From positions 3,224,001 to 3,288,000 of the forward strand of contig NZ_CP032698.1 of assembly GCF_003627815.1 (NCBI RefSeq): a DNA stretch of 64,000 nt. The letters are read 5' to 3'. Numbering within the stretch: position 1 is the stretch's first letter; every line of letters starts with the position of its first letter. A program made the position numbers and the translations under genes. The notes below the pieces were generated by a model. It ran no database searches. It was not told where the DNA came from and was given only the letters and a program-made list of their open reading frames with translations. The DNA is from Streptomyces hundungensis. Its GTDB lineage: Bacteria > Actinomycetota > Actinomycetes > Streptomycetales > Streptomycetaceae. Below, one piece after another: positions 24,335 through 33,947 of this stretch.

Positions 24335-25497
24335 GCCACCCCTCGTACGTCGATCTGCCCCGTCACAGCCGCTGTGATCAGCGCCGATCGACGCTCACGA
24401 GCGAGCTCGATGAACCGCTCCGACTCGGCGATGAGCGTGTCGGTTTTCGCGTTCTGCTCGTCGAGATGCGCCACGATGCGGCGCTGCTCTTCGACTGGCG
24501 GCAGCGCAAGAGGCAACCGACCGAACATCGCCCAGTTGCGGAAGTCGACACTTCGTTCGCGTACGTTCGGAGCTTGGGTGGCAAGGAAGCCGTTGAGTCC
24601 TAGATATCGGAGCAAGCGCGCGACGTATGCCAGATCGTCTCCAGCGGTTGCTTCGCACACGTGATAGACCGGCGTTGCATTCCCGTGGCTATCGGACACT
24701 CCCACCGCCCCCGCAAATCCGTCGAGAGCGTGGAACACCAGGTCCCCCGGACGAATTTCTTGGTATCCATGCTCGGTGTTGGAGAAGGTGTAGCCGCCCT
24801 CCCGGCGATTGCTTCGAAGGGTCACGACGCCATCGCGAAAGGCAGTAACGACGCCGAGGCCCGCGACCGAGGGACGCGAGAGAGGTCGGAGCGCCCGCTT
24901 GACCGTGGTGTGCCGAGCCTGTACTGGCGAGCCCAAGAGGGCATCAGCTTCTGCATCGCGCCGCTCGCGGAGCATCGCGATTAGCCGTTGCTGCTCTTCG
25001 ACGAGCGTGTCGATGCGGGACGTCTCACGGTCCAGGTATCCGGCGATGGCCCGCTGCTCGGCGCGGTCGGGAATGTAGGCATCGATCGTCTTCAAGACCG
25101 AGAACGGCACCTCCGTGGTCCGAACGTTGGCCTGGTCGCCGGCGCCGATTCCCCGCTCGCGCTTGATGAGTTCTTTGGTGAACCACGAAGACTTCATCAG
25201 GTACGCGATGAAGTGTGGATCCGTCCCTTCACGTGGTCGCATGACCTCGTAGTGGTAGGTGACCAGCCCGTCCTCTGCCGCGACGCCCATAGCGCCAGAA
25301 CGGATGCTCATCTTGTTGAAGACAATGTCGTCGGCTCGACACACCTTGTAGTTGTCGAGAGACTCAGCCCGCTGAGGAGCGTCCGTCAACTCGCTCCGCC
25401 GGATGACCCCTCGTGACTGGGACACCGACATTAGTGGAAGGTCGACACCCGGGATCCGCTCGTCGATCTTCTCCATTGCGTGGCCGAAGCGCGTCAC
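24331..25497 (-). CDS. hsdS: Type I restriction-modification specificity subunit S
   Basis: 388-residue HsdS with two target-recognition halves, each ending in the conserved coiled-coil spacer: EQRAIAGYLDRETSRIDTLVEEQQ around residue 155, and EQRRIVAHLDEQNAKTDTLIAESE near the C-terminus. Two recognition domains predict a bipartite asymmetric methylation site; the sequence recognised cannot be derived. Its start overlaps the end of hsdM by 4 bases and its stop overlaps hsdR, so all three are translationally coupled. The first recognition domain starts quickly (LMSVSQSRGVI), so a little N-terminal sequence may be missing compared with longer relatives. Confidence 0.9.
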   Translation of the reverse strand: MTRFGHAMEKIDERIPGVDLPLMSVSQSRGVIRRSELTDAPQRAESLDNYKVCRADDIVFNKMSIRSGAMGVAAEDGLVTYHYEVMRPREGTDPHFIAYLMKSSWFTKELIKRERGIGAGDQANVRTTEVPFSVLKTIDAYIPDRAEQRAIAGYLDRETSRIDTLVEEQQRLIAMLRERRDAEADALLGSPVQARHTTVKRALRPLSRPSVAGLGVVTAFRDGVVTLRSNRREGGYTFSNTEHGYQEIRPGDLVFHALDGFAGAVGVSDSHGNATPVYHVCEATAGDDLAYVARLLRYLGLNGFLATQAPNVRERSVDFRNWAMFGRLPLALPPVEEQRRIVAHLDEQNAKTDTLIAESERFIELARERRSALITAAVTGQIDVRGVA

Positions 25498-27238
25498 TGT
25501 TCCACCTCTCGCAACAGCTCAAGGATCTTGGAGACCTGCTTCTCCAGGTCTGCATCAATATCGGCGAGCGAACGGGGCGGAACGTACTTGTAGAAGTGCC
25601 GCGTGAAGGGGATTTCGTACCCCGTCTTGGTCTTGGCCCAGTCGATCCATGCGTCGGGAACGTGCGGCTTCACTTCCGCGTCGAAGTACGCCTGGATAAC
25701 TTCGCGCTCCGCTGCCGCGCCGGCTGTCGAGCCGCCGTAGGTGAAGGGCACGTTCTCGGTGTCACGCTTCTTCGAATCGGGCTTCGGCTCACCCTTGCGG
25801 TTGACGACAGGGTTCCCGATTTCGTCCAGCAGGGGGCGCTCGACAGCGACCGTCCAATAGCCAAACTCGTCGTTGCGTAGCACCTTGGAGAGCTCGGGAT
25901 CGGCATCCTCGAAGTCGACGTAAAGCCGCACGACGTCGGCGCGGTCGGCGTCGCTGATCTCGCGTCCCTTAGCTCCGAGGTCTTGCGCATCTTGGACCAG
26001 AACGACGTACCGTCGATCAGTTGCACCTTGCCCTGGCGGTCGGGGTGCTTGGTGTTGTCCAGGATCCAGATGTAGGTGGCGATGCCGGTGTTGAAGAACA
26101 TGTTGGTCGGCAGGGCGACGATCGCTTCGACTAGGTCGTTCTCCAGCAGCCACCGGCGGATGTTGGAGGGGCCGGATTCGGCGGCGCCGTTGAAGAGCGG
26201 AGAGCCGTTCATGACGATGCCGACACGGCCGCCGCCGTCCTCGGGTGCTCGCATCTTGTGGGCCAGGTGAAGCAGGAAGAGCATCTGCCCGTCGGAGGTC
26301 GCGGGGAGGCCCGGTGCGAAGCGGCCGTAAGGGCCAGCGGAGTCTCGCTCCTCCTTGACCGCTTTGGCGTACTGCTTCCAGTCCACGCCGTAGGGCGGGT
26401 TGGACATGCAGTAGTCGAACTGCCGGCCCTTGAAGGCGTCGTCGGTGAGCGTGTTACCGAAGGCGATGTTGGTTGCGTCGTGGCCCTTGGCGAGCAGGTC
26501 GGACTTGCAGATGGCGTACGACTGCGGGTTGTACTCCTGGCCGTACAGGCCCAGCTTCGCGTCGGGGTTCCCGGCGAGCAGGTGCTCCTCTGCCAGGGAG
26601 AGCATGCCACCGGTGCCCGCGGTGGGGTCGTACAGCGATCGGATGATGCCGCCCTCGGTGAGGTCGACGTCCTTCTCCGCGAAGAGCAGGTCGACCAGCA
26701 GCCGGATCGCATCGCGCGGCGTGTAGTGGTCGCCGGAGGTCTCGTTCGCTGCCTCGTTGAACTTGCGGATGATGTATTCGAAGGCGTCGCCCATGTCGGA
26801 GTTCGACACCACATCTGGGTGAAGGTCGACCTTGCTGAAGGACTTGACGATCTCGCGCAGGAGCCCGGCCTTCTCCAGGGCCAGGATCTCCTTCTTAAAG
26901 TCGAAGTACTCGAACACGTCCACGTCGGCGGAGAACCGGTCGATGTAGTCGGCCAGGTTGTCCGCCAGCCCGTCCGCGTCGGCCAGCAAGTTCGCGAACG
27001 AGTAGTTGGAGGTGTTGAAGAAGGTCCGCCCTGTGGCCTTCTTGACCTCGACCTTGAGCCGGTTCGGGTTCTCGAACTTCGTTGCCAGCTCTCGCACCGT
27101 CGGACGATCGGGCTCAAGGATGCAGTCGAGTCGCCGCAGGATCGTGAACGGGAGGACAACTGTCCCGTACTGGTTGGGGCGATAGGGCCCCCGAAGCTGG
27201 TCAGCGATCGACCAGATGAAGCTACCGAGCGTGCTCAC
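25494..27238 (-). pseudogene. hsdM: Type I DNA methyltransferase M subunit, apparent 1-nt frameshift
   Basis: The N-terminal 430 codons from GTG 27238 encode HsdM with motif I DPTAGTGGML and motif IV NPPYG. The homology then leaves the frame after FWSKMRKT and resumes in another frame as LGAKGREISDADRADVVRLY through to the stop at 25494. Restoring one base, reading ACC CTC instead of ACC TC at 25977-25981, joins the frames as KMRKTLGAKG and gives a normal 581-residue HsdM. Both parts otherwise look well conserved, so this is either a recent mutation at a short C run or a sequencing error. If real, the truncated protein keeps the catalytic domain but loses the conserved C-terminal region needed for HsdS/HsdR assembly. 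Confidence 0.88.
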
Positions 27239-27593
27239 AAGTTCCTCACGAGAATCGTCTAGCAGTGTCGATCACTTTGCCAGAGCCAGCAGCCGCCGTC
27301 CCACGGTTCAGCCACCCACCGAGCAGAACCCAGCACCGGCACCGCATCCACGTCCCAGCACGAGCCCAGCACGGTACTGATGACCAGGGATGGCAACAGG
27401 TGACGATGGGTCAGCCAACCCAGCACCATCCCAGCACGGGAAGAACTAAGGGCCCGACCCCGAAGGGGCGGGCCCTCTCTGACCTGCATGTTTGCCAGAT
27501 CAGCGACGTGGTGCGATGTCACCCACTACATGTGGAAGCGGAACGTTCAGCGCAGCGCTCCGACCTGCGAAAACGCGATTCTGAAAGTGGTCA

Positions 27594-27640
27594 CCAGCAC
27601 CGATCCAGCACGGCGCGAGTCCATCCAGCACATCCAGCAC
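27594..27640 (+). repeat. Cluster of four CCAGCAC repeats
   Basis: CCAGCAC at 27594, 27605, 27625 and 27634. The pair pattern CCAGCACC-(3 or 4)-CCAGCACGG recurs at 20354, 27420, 27594 and 28273, so the repeated unit is about 20 bases with the two heptamers one helical turn apart, as expected for protein-binding arm or core sites of a recombinase or a repressor. Confidence 0.6.
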
Positions 27641-27685
27641 GCCCAACCGCGACGAGGGGAGCCTGGCCACCGCCACGGCATCTAT

Positions 27686-27695
27686 TGTGTACACA
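27686..27695. promoter_or_regulatory. Palindromic operator of YefM/RelE-like TA operon
   Basis: TGTGTACACA is a perfect 10-base palindrome 25 bases before the antitoxin ATG. Its TGTACA-type core matches operators known for YefM/Phd antitoxins, so autoregulation by the downstream antitoxin is likely. Confidence 0.6.
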
Positions 27696-27720
27696 CGAGA
27701 CACTCGGTACGCTTGGGCGC

Positions 27721-27990
27721 ATGACGCAGCCGCTGCCCATAGAGTCCATCCGCGACGTGCGCGCACATTTGGCGGAGGTCGTGGAGCGCGCCGACCGCGA
27801 CGACGTACCCACGGTGATCACGCGCCGGGGCAAGGAAGTCGCCGCCGTGGTGTCCATTGAGGTGCTGCGCAAGTACCAGGAATGGGAAGAGCACGAGATC
27901 AACCGGATCATCGACGAGCGCATGGCCAACTCGGCGCCCGGCATCCCGATCGAGGACATCATGAGGGAGACGCTGGCGCGCAGTGAGTGA
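27721..27990 (+). CDS. Phd/YefM family antitoxin
   Basis: 89-residue antitoxin starting ATG 27721. The N-terminal IESIRDVRAHLAEVVERAD... VPTVITRRGKEVAAVVSIEVL is the Phd/YefM fold: the antitoxin dimer binds operator DNA through this part and neutralises the toxin with its flexible C-terminus (IPIEDIMRETLARSE). Its stop lies 8 bases inside the toxin gene. The longer upstream reading frame (to 27265) crosses repeats and promoter and is not coding. Confidence 0.88.
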   Translation: MTQPLPIESIRDVRAHLAEVVERADRDDVPTVITRRGKEVAAVVSIEVLRKYQEWEEHEINRIIDERMANSAPGIPIEDIMRETLARSE

Positions 27991-28246
27991 GTACCGGACC
28001 GTCTTCCGACCCGAGGCCCAGGCCGAGCTCCGGAAGATCCCTCGCGACATGGCGCTGCGCATCCTGGCCAAGCTGACCGAGTTGGAAGCCGATCCTCTCG
28101 GCTTCAACACCACCGCACTCGTCTCCCAGCCCGAACGTCGCCGCCTCCGCGTCGGCGACTACCGCGTCGTCTACACGATCGACAACGGGAAACTGGTGAT
28201 TTGGGTTGTGCACGTCGGACACCGGTCCACTGTTTACGAGACCTGA
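27983..28246 (+). CDS. RelE/ParE-family toxin
   Basis: 87-residue RelE-superfamily protein, GTG 27983, overlapping the antitoxin gene. It shows the typical order YRTVFRPEAQAELRKIP, then ILAKLTELEADPLG, LRVGDYRVVYTIDNGKLVIWVVHVGHRSTVY. The conserved R-x-G-D-Y-R-V-x-Y strand pair and the C-terminal HVGHRSTVY (His/Arg/Tyr) fit ribosome-dependent mRNA interferases of the RelE type. Confidence 0.9.
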   Translation: MSEYRTVFRPEAQAELRKIPRDMALRILAKLTELEADPLGFNTTALVSQPERRRLRVGDYRVVYTIDNGKLVIWVVHVGHRSTVYET

Positions 28247-28272
28247 TTGCCACTGACTCCACGTCAGAATAT

Positions 28273-28350
28273 CCAGCACCTATCCAGCACGGGGACGACG
28301 AAGGGGTCGGGCTCACCGAAGCCCGACCCCTCCTGACCTGCATGCTTGAC
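28273..28350 (+). repeat. CCAGCAC pair, hairpin and island right boundary
   Basis: CCAGCAC at 28273 and 28284 is followed by AAGGGGTCGGGCTCACCGAAGCCCGACCCC, a hairpin that can terminate the TA operon, then TCCTGACCTGCATG, also found after the hairpin at 27449-27474. The ychF stop is 30 bases further on. Confidence 0.55.
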
Positions 28351-28379
28351 GAACTACCTAACATGCGGCAACGACGCGA

Positions 28380-29468
<1,089 letters not shown>

Positions 29469-29691
29469 GTGGCGACTTCCCGGTACGAGGGCGGTGGACG
29501 GTCCTGAGAGTGGACCGTCCACCAGTTTACGGGCGCGCGATCCCGGCCGTGACGGCCCGGGTTCCCGGACGCGCGAGGGCGCCCAGGACGGCCCCGGACC
29601 CTCGAACGCACGGGCAAGCTCGACCAAAGGGCACGGGCAATGGGCGTGTCCAATGGATGGTTACTACCCCGTCGCGACCTACGTTGGTCCG

Positions 29692-30291
29692 GTGGAGCAA
29701 TACAGGACGCGCACCCCCCAGCCCGGACAGCGAGCACGGACATCGGCACCGGGAGCCTCCCGGGCGCCACTCGGCGTGCCCGGGGCGGCGGCGAGCGGCG
29801 CGGCGGCGACCGGTGAGAGTGCCGCCGTCTACCGCGCGGCCGGCCGCACCCGCCCGGTGCCGCCCCTCGTCCTCGCGCTGCGCAGACTGCCCTCCCCCCG
29901 GCTCACCGGGCTCGGCGGCGGGCTGTTCGCCGCCGCCCTGATGTTCGCGCTCGGCACCCTGGACTGGCTGCTCTTCGACGGTTCGCCGGCGGTGTACGGG
30001 GTGCTGTTCCTGCCGGTCTGCGCGGTGACCGCGCTCTGGGTGCGGGCCGCCGACCTGGTGACGGCCCCGATCTGCGTCCCCATCGCCTTCGCGGTGGGGA
30101 TCGTCCCGGTCGCGGGCGGCACCGGCGGCTTCGGCGGGCAGGCGATGGCCGTGGTCACCGCCCTCGCCCTGCACGCGGGCTGGCTCTACGCGGGAACCCT
30201 GGTCGCCGGAGTGATCGCCAGTGTGCGGAAGCTGCGGCTCATGGGTCGCCGACGCGCCCTGGCCAAGCCCGCGGGCCCGGCCCGGCGCTGA
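29692..30291 (+). CDS. DUF6542 small membrane protein
   Basis: About 199 residues: a basic, Ala/Gly/Pro-rich cytoplasmic N-terminus, then four hydrophobic segments (GGGLFAAALMFALGTLDWLL; VYGVLFLPVCAVTALWV; APICVPIAFAVGIVPVAG; LALHAGWLYAGTLVAGVI) and a basic C-terminus. I recognise it as the DUF6542 family seen next to ychF in Streptomyces; its function is unknown. GTG 29692 (VEQYRTR) is preferred; ATG 29653 would add 13 residues. The last codons lie within the first unit of the repeat that continues to 30358. Confidence 0.65.
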   Translation: MEQYRTRTPQPGQRARTSAPGASRAPLGVPGAAASGAAATGESAAVYRAAGRTRPVPPLVLALRRLPSPRLTGLGGGLFAAALMFALGTLDWLLFDGSPAVYGVLFLPVCAVTALWVRAADLVTAPICVPIAFAVGIVPVAGGTGGFGGQAMAVVTALALHAGWLYAGTLVAGVIASVRKLRLMGRRRALAKPAGPARR

Positions 30292-30358
30292 CCCTGCCAC
30301 GGTCCACCCCGGCCACACCGCGAGCCCAGCCCGGCGCTGACCCTGCCACGGTCCCCGT
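30272..30358 (+). repeat. GC-rich direct repeats left of the IS110 element
   Basis: Two units of about 45 bases containing GCCCGGCGCTGACCCTGCCACGGTCC. Related units occur on the far side of the IS at 31908-31990, so the IS110-family element sits inside what was one tandem array between DUF6542 and ppgK. Confidence 0.75.
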
Positions 30359-30615
30359 TATGTTTTTCGCGGTCCTGCAAGAGGGCCGCTGGCCTCCGGG
30401 CCCGGTATGACTGTGTCCCCCTGTCGAAGGCATGACCTGGGGGGTGGTGTCACCGGGTCCGGGGGTGTTCGTCGGAGACGCTGATGAGAGGTCCGGCCAC
30501 CGTCCGGTCCGGCGCAATGCCGGACAGTTCGCGGGCGGCAGGTCTGCATAACGTGGATGCGCGAGCACGACACCCGAGCCGAGGCCGGCACCGTCAACTC
30601 CCCCGGAAGGGCGCG
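30356..30615 (+). ncRNA. Candidate IS110 bridge RNA region
   Basis: 260 bases upstream of the transposase without an ORF. Hairpin-forming stretches include GGGCCGCTGGCCTCCGGGCCC (30383 onward), the GGTCCGGCCACCGTCCGGTCCGG stretch near 30490 and CCGGCGCAATGCCGG. In IS110 elements the non-coding end is transcribed into a structured RNA that pairs with target and donor DNA. Position fits; the loops and guide bases could not be resolved by eye. Confidence 0.35.
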
Positions 30616-31833
30616 ATGTTCGAGATCGAAGACGTGGGCGTGTTCCTCGGCCTGGACGTCGGCAAGTCCACCCATCACGGACACGGGCTCACCCCGACCG
30701 GGAAGAAGATCTGCGATAAGCCGCTGCCCAACAGCGAGCCGAAGCTGCGGACCGTGTTCGACAAGCTGACCGCGAAGTTCGGCACCGTCCTGGTCATCGT
30801 GGACCAGCCCGCCTCCATCGGCGCGCTGCCCCTGGCCGTCGCCCGCGACGCCGGCTGCCGCGTCGCCTACCTGCCCGGCCTGGCAATGCGACGGATCGCC
30901 GACCTTTACCCCGGCGAGGCCAAGACCGACGCCAAGGACGCGGCCGTCATTGCCGACGCCGCACGAACCATGCCCCACACCCTGCGCTCGCTCGAACTGA
31001 CCGACGAGATCACCGCCGAGCTGACCGTCCTGACCGGCTTCGACCAGGATCTGGCCGCCGAGGCCACCCGCACCAGCAACCGGATACGCGGCCTGCTCAC
31101 CCAGTTCCACCCGTCGCTGGAACGGGTCCTGGGACCCCGCCTGGACCACCAGGCCGTGACCTGGCTCCTGGAACGTCACGGATCCCCGGCCGCTCTGCGC
31201 AAAGCCGGCCGACGCCGCCTCGTCGAGCTGATCCGGCCCAAGGCCCCGCGCATGGCCGCACGGCTGATCGACGACGTCTTCGACGCCCTGGACGAGCAGA
31301 CCGTGATCGTTCCCGGCACCGGCACCCTCGACATCGTGGTCCCGTCCCTGGCCCGCTCGCTCGCCGCCGTCCACGAACAGCGCCGGGCCCTGGAAGCCCA
31401 GATCAACACCCTGCTGGAGGCCCACCCTCTTTCCCAGGTCCTGACCTCGATGCCCGGCGTCGGCGTCAGGACCGCCGCAGTCCTGCTGACCACCGTCGGC
31501 GACGGCACCAACTTCCCCACCGCCGCCCACCTCGCCTCCTACGCCGGCCTCGCTCCGGCCACCCGGCAATCCGGAACCTCAATCCACGGCGAACACGCAC
31601 CCCGAGGCGGCAACCGGCAGCTCAAACGCGCAATGTTCCTGTCCGCCTTCGCCTGCATGAACGCCGACCCCGCCTCCCGGACCTACTACGACAAGCAACG
31701 CGCCCGCGGCAAGACCCACACACAAGCCCTCCTCCGCCTCGCCCGCCAACGCATCAGCGTCCTGTTCGCCATGCTCCGCGACGGCACCTTCTACGAGTCC
31801 CGGACAACGAATCACGTCGAACTCGCCGCATAA
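30616..31833 (+). CDS. IS110-family transposase (DEDD recombinase)
   Basis: 405-residue protein with the N-terminal RuvC-like DEDD domain ([50 protein letters not shown]) and the C-terminal Transposase_20 domain ([37 protein letters not shown]; the catalytic Ser region [20 protein letters not shown]). The frame is intact, so the element may be active. ATG 30616 follows GGAAGGG. Its 3' end overlaps antisense the current C-terminal codons of ppgK by 80 bp. Confidence 0.95.
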   Translation: MFEIEDVGVFLGLDVGKSTHHGHGLTPTGKKICDKPLPNSEPKLRTVFDKLTAKFGTVLVIVDQPASIGALPLAVARDAGCRVAYLPGLAMRRIADLYPGEAKTDAKDAAVIADAARTMPHTLRSLELTDEITAELTVLTGFDQDLAAEATRTSNRIRGLLTQFHPSLERVLGPRLDHQAVTWLLERHGSPAALRKAGRRRLVELIRPKAPRMAARLIDDVFDALDEQTVIVPGTGTLDIVVPSLARSLAAVHEQRRALEAQINTLLEAHPLSQVLTSMPGVGVRTAAVLLTTVGDGTNFPTAAHLASYAGLAPATRQSGTSIHGEHAPRGGNRQLKRAMFLSAFACMNADPASRTYYDKQRARGKTHTQALLRLARQRISVLFAMLRDGTFYESRTTNHVELAA

Positions 31834-32746
31834 CCCACCACCCGAACCACCCCAAACCCGACAGGAATGCCTTGACGAACGACATAGAGGCACCCCCCCC
31901 TAGCCACACCGCGGGCCCGGCCCGGCGCTGACCCCAGCGCGCACCCTGCCCGAAGGCCCGGCCCGGCGCTGACCCTGCCACGGCCCACCCCCGCTCAGCG
32001 GCCCCCGCCGCCATCCCCGCCCCCACGATCCCCGCGTCGTTCTGGAGCTGCGCCGGGACGATCTCCGCCTCGATGCCCTCGATCAGGGGGAGGAACTTGG
32101 CGGCCTTGCGGCTGACCCCGCCGCCGATGATGAACAGGTCGGGCGAGAAGAGCATCTCCACATGGGCCAGGTACTTCTGGACCCGGCGTGCCCAGTGCGG
32201 CCAGCTCAGGTCCTCGTCCTCCTTGACCTTCGTCGAGGCGTGCTTCTCCGCGTCGTGGCCGTGCAGCTCCAGATGGCCGAGCTCGGTGTTGGGGACGAGG
32301 TGGCCGTCGGTGAAGACCGCGCTGCCGATGCCCGTACCGAAGGTCAGCAGGATCACCGTGCCCGTGCGGCCCCGGCCCGCGCCGACGCGCATCTCGGCGA
32401 CGCCGGCCGCGTCCGCGTCGTTCAGGACGGTGACTGGCACACCCGCCAGGCGTTCGCCGAGCAGCCGGGCCGCGTCCACGCCCACCCACTCCTTGGAGAC
32501 GTTCGCGGCCGTACGCACGGTGTTCGCGGTGACCACCCCGGGGAAGGTGACGCCCACCGGGCCGGACCAGCCGAAGTGCGCCACGACCTCCGCGACGCCG
32601 TCCGCGACCGCTTCCGGGGTCGCGGGGTGGGGGGTCAGTACTTTGTGGCGCTCCTGCGCGAGCGTGCCCCGCTCCAGGTCGACCGGGGCACCCTTGATGC
32701 CGGTTCCGCCGATGTCCACTCCGAACACGTTCCTCATGGCGTTCAT
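31754..32746 (-). CDS. ppgK: Polyphosphate glucokinase (ROK family), C-terminus altered by IS110 insertion
   Basis: ROK kinase phosphorylating glucose with polyphosphate or ATP. The N-terminus [18 protein letters not shown], the [17 protein letters not shown] segment, [48 protein letters not shown] and [20 protein letters not shown] match PpgK. The conserved protein ends around [11 protein letters not shown], near residue 248. Here the frame runs on for about 85 residues through the repeat units and the right end of the IS110 element before stopping at 31754, inside the transposase gene. The normal stop seems to have been lost; the extension is Gly/Arg-rich and unlike the family. ATG 32746 is preferred; ATG 32737 is possible. 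Confidence 0.88.
   Translation of the reverse strand: MNAMRNVFGVDIGGTGIKGAPVDLERGTLAQERHKVLTPHPATPEAVADGVAEVVAHFGWSGPVGVTFPGVVTANTVRTAANVSKEWVGVDAARLLGERLAGVPVTVLNDADAAGVAEMRVGAGRGRTGTVILLTFGTGIGSAVFTDGHLVPNTELGHLELHGHDAEKHASTKVKEDEDLSWPHWARRVQKYLAHVEMLFSPDLFIIGGGVSRKAAKFLPLIEGIEAEIVPAQLQNDAGIVGAGMAAGAAERGWAVAGSAPGRAFGQGARWGQRRAGPAVWLGGGASMSFVKAFLSGLGWFGWWVMRRVRRDSLSGTRRRCRRGAWRTGR
31908..31990 (+). repeat. GC-rich direct repeats right of the IS110 element
   Basis: Copies of the GCCCGGCCCGGCGCTGACCC unit continue on the right side of the IS and run into the 3' end of ppgK; they encode part of its extra C-terminal tail ([11 protein letters not shown]). Confidence 0.7.
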
Positions 32747-32790
32747 GAGATCCACCGTACGGGCGGTCGCGCGGCGGGACGTACTGGGCG

Positions 32791-33780
32791 CTACTCGCCC
32801 GCGAGCTGGGCGGCCTCGGCGCGCAGGTCGCGGCGGAGCTCCTTGGGCAGCGAGAAGGTGATCGACTCGTCCGCCGTCTTCACCGTCTCGACGTCGCCGT
32901 AGCCGCGCTGGGCCAGCCACTCCAGTACGCCGTCGACCAGGACGTCCGGCACGGAGGCGCCGGAGGTGAGGCCGACCGTGGTGACGCCCTCCAGCCAGGC
33001 CTCGTCGATCTCGTCCGCGAAGTCCACCAGGTGGGCGGCGGGGGCGCCCGCGTCCAGGGCGACCTCGACCATGCGGATCGAGTTGGAGGAGTTCTTGGAG
33101 CCGACGACGATGACCAGCTCGGCGTCCTCGGCGAGCTTCTTCACGGCGACCTGGCGGTTCTGCGTGGCGTAGCAGATGTCGTCGCTGGGCGGCGAGAGCA
33201 GGTTGGGGAACTTGTTCTTGAGGGCGCCGACCGTCTCCATCGTCTCGTCGACGGAGAGCGTGGTCTGGGAGAGCCAGACGACCTTCGACTCGTCACGGAC
33301 CTCGACGTTCGCCACGTCGTCCGGGCCGTCGACCAGGGTGATGTGGTCCGGGGCCTCGCCGGAGGTGCCGATGACCTCCTCGTGGCCCTCGTGGCCGATC
33401 AGGAGGATGTCGTAGTCCTCCTTCGCGTACCGCACGGCCTCCTTGTGGACCTTGGTGACCAGCGGGCACGTCGCGTCGATGGTGGCCAGCTTGCGCTCGG
33501 CGGCCTCCGCGTGGACGGTCGGGGCCACGCCGTGGGCGGAGAACATCACGATGGAGCCCTCGGGCACCTCCGCGGTCCGCTCGACGAAGATCGCGCCCTT
33601 CTTCTCCAGGGTCTGCACGACGTACTTGTTGTGGACGATCTCGTGCCGGACGTAGATCGGCGCCCCGTACTGCTCCAGGGCCTTCTCCACGGCGATCACG
33701 GCTCGGTCCACGCCCGCGCAGTAGCCACGGGGAGCGGCGAGCAGGACGCGGCGGGAAGCAGCAGTAGTCATGTCGTCCAT
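32791..33780 (-). CDS. ispH: 4-hydroxy-3-methylbut-2-enyl diphosphate reductase
   Basis: Last enzyme of the MEP isoprenoid pathway, converting HMBPP to IPP/DMAPP with a 4Fe-4S cluster. The three cluster cysteines are in [23 protein letters not shown] and [11 protein letters not shown]; substrate-binding His residues in [11 protein letters not shown] and [17 protein letters not shown], and [10 protein letters not shown] near the C-terminus, are all present. 329 residues, normal length. ATG 33780 is used; ATG 33771, three codons later, is an alternative. Full-length and intact. Confidence 0.96.
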   Translation of the reverse strand: MDDMTTAASRRVLLAAPRGYCAGVDRAVIAVEKALEQYGAPIYVRHEIVHNKYVVQTLEKKGAIFVERTAEVPEGSIVMFSAHGVAPTVHAEAAERKLATIDATCPLVTKVHKEAVRYAKEDYDILLIGHEGHEEVIGTSGEAPDHITLVDGPDDVANVEVRDESKVVWLSQTTLSVDETMETVGALKNKFPNLLSPPSDDICYATQNRQVAVKKLAEDAELVIVVGSKNSSNSIRMVEVALDAGAPAAHLVDFADEIDEAWLEGVTTVGLTSGASVPDVLVDGVLEWLAQRGYGDVETVKTADESITFSLPKELRRDLRAEAAQLAGE

Positions 33781-33821
33781 GGTAGGGGCTGGCGCCGACA
33801 GCCCCGCCGACCCGCACGCCG

Positions 33822-33904
33822 GACGCCCCGCGCCCGACCGGCGTGCCCACGGGGACGCCCCGCGCCCGACCGGCGACCCACGGCAGCGCCCCGCCCGACC
33901 GGCG
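33822..33904 (+). repeat. Three 22-bp direct repeats in the ispH-permease gap
   Basis: GACGCCCCGCGCCCGACCGG plus CG at 33822-33843 and again at 33854-33875 (perfect, 32-base period), with a third shortened copy at 33886-33904. They lie in the divergent promoter region; function unknown, probably replication slippage. Confidence 0.8.
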
Positions 33905-33947
33905 TGCCCCGCGGGCCAAAGATCGCCCGGCCGGTGAGACTGGCCGC

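Larger units (their letters stand above)
27239..27720. other. Intergenic region with CCAGCAC repeats and a terminator-like hairpin
   Basis: About 480 bases between hsdM and the antitoxin gene, no gene seen. CCAGCAC occurs at 27330, 27355, 27366, 27420, 27431, 27594, 27605, 27625 and 27634. A hairpin, AGGGCCCGACCCC with its complement GGGGCGGGCCCT, lies at 27449-27474 and is followed by a TCTCTGACCTGCATG sequence also present near 28335. Confidence 0.6.
30355..31900 (+). mobile_element. IS110-family insertion sequence (approximate ends)
   Basis: The element interrupts a tandem repeat array (sequence matching CACGGTCC...CCACACCGCG), which places its ends near 30355 and 31900. Left and right ends share imperfect subterminal inverted similarity: CTGTCGAAGGCATGACCTGG near 30420 and, reversed, CAAGGCATTCCTGTC near 31870. 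No clear target-site duplication, as usual for the family. The 260-base non-coding left end has several GC-rich hairpins and is where an IS110 bridge RNA would be encoded. Confidence 0.75.

Noticed and set aside
27265..27720. N-terminal extension of the YefM-like antitoxin
   Set aside because: Crosses the CCAGCAC repeats, a hairpin and the operator; the conserved fold starts at ATG 27721.
20354..28290. CCAGCAC clusters as a CRISPR array
   Set aside because: Heptamers are too short and irregularly spaced, with no constant repeat/spacer length and no cas genes.
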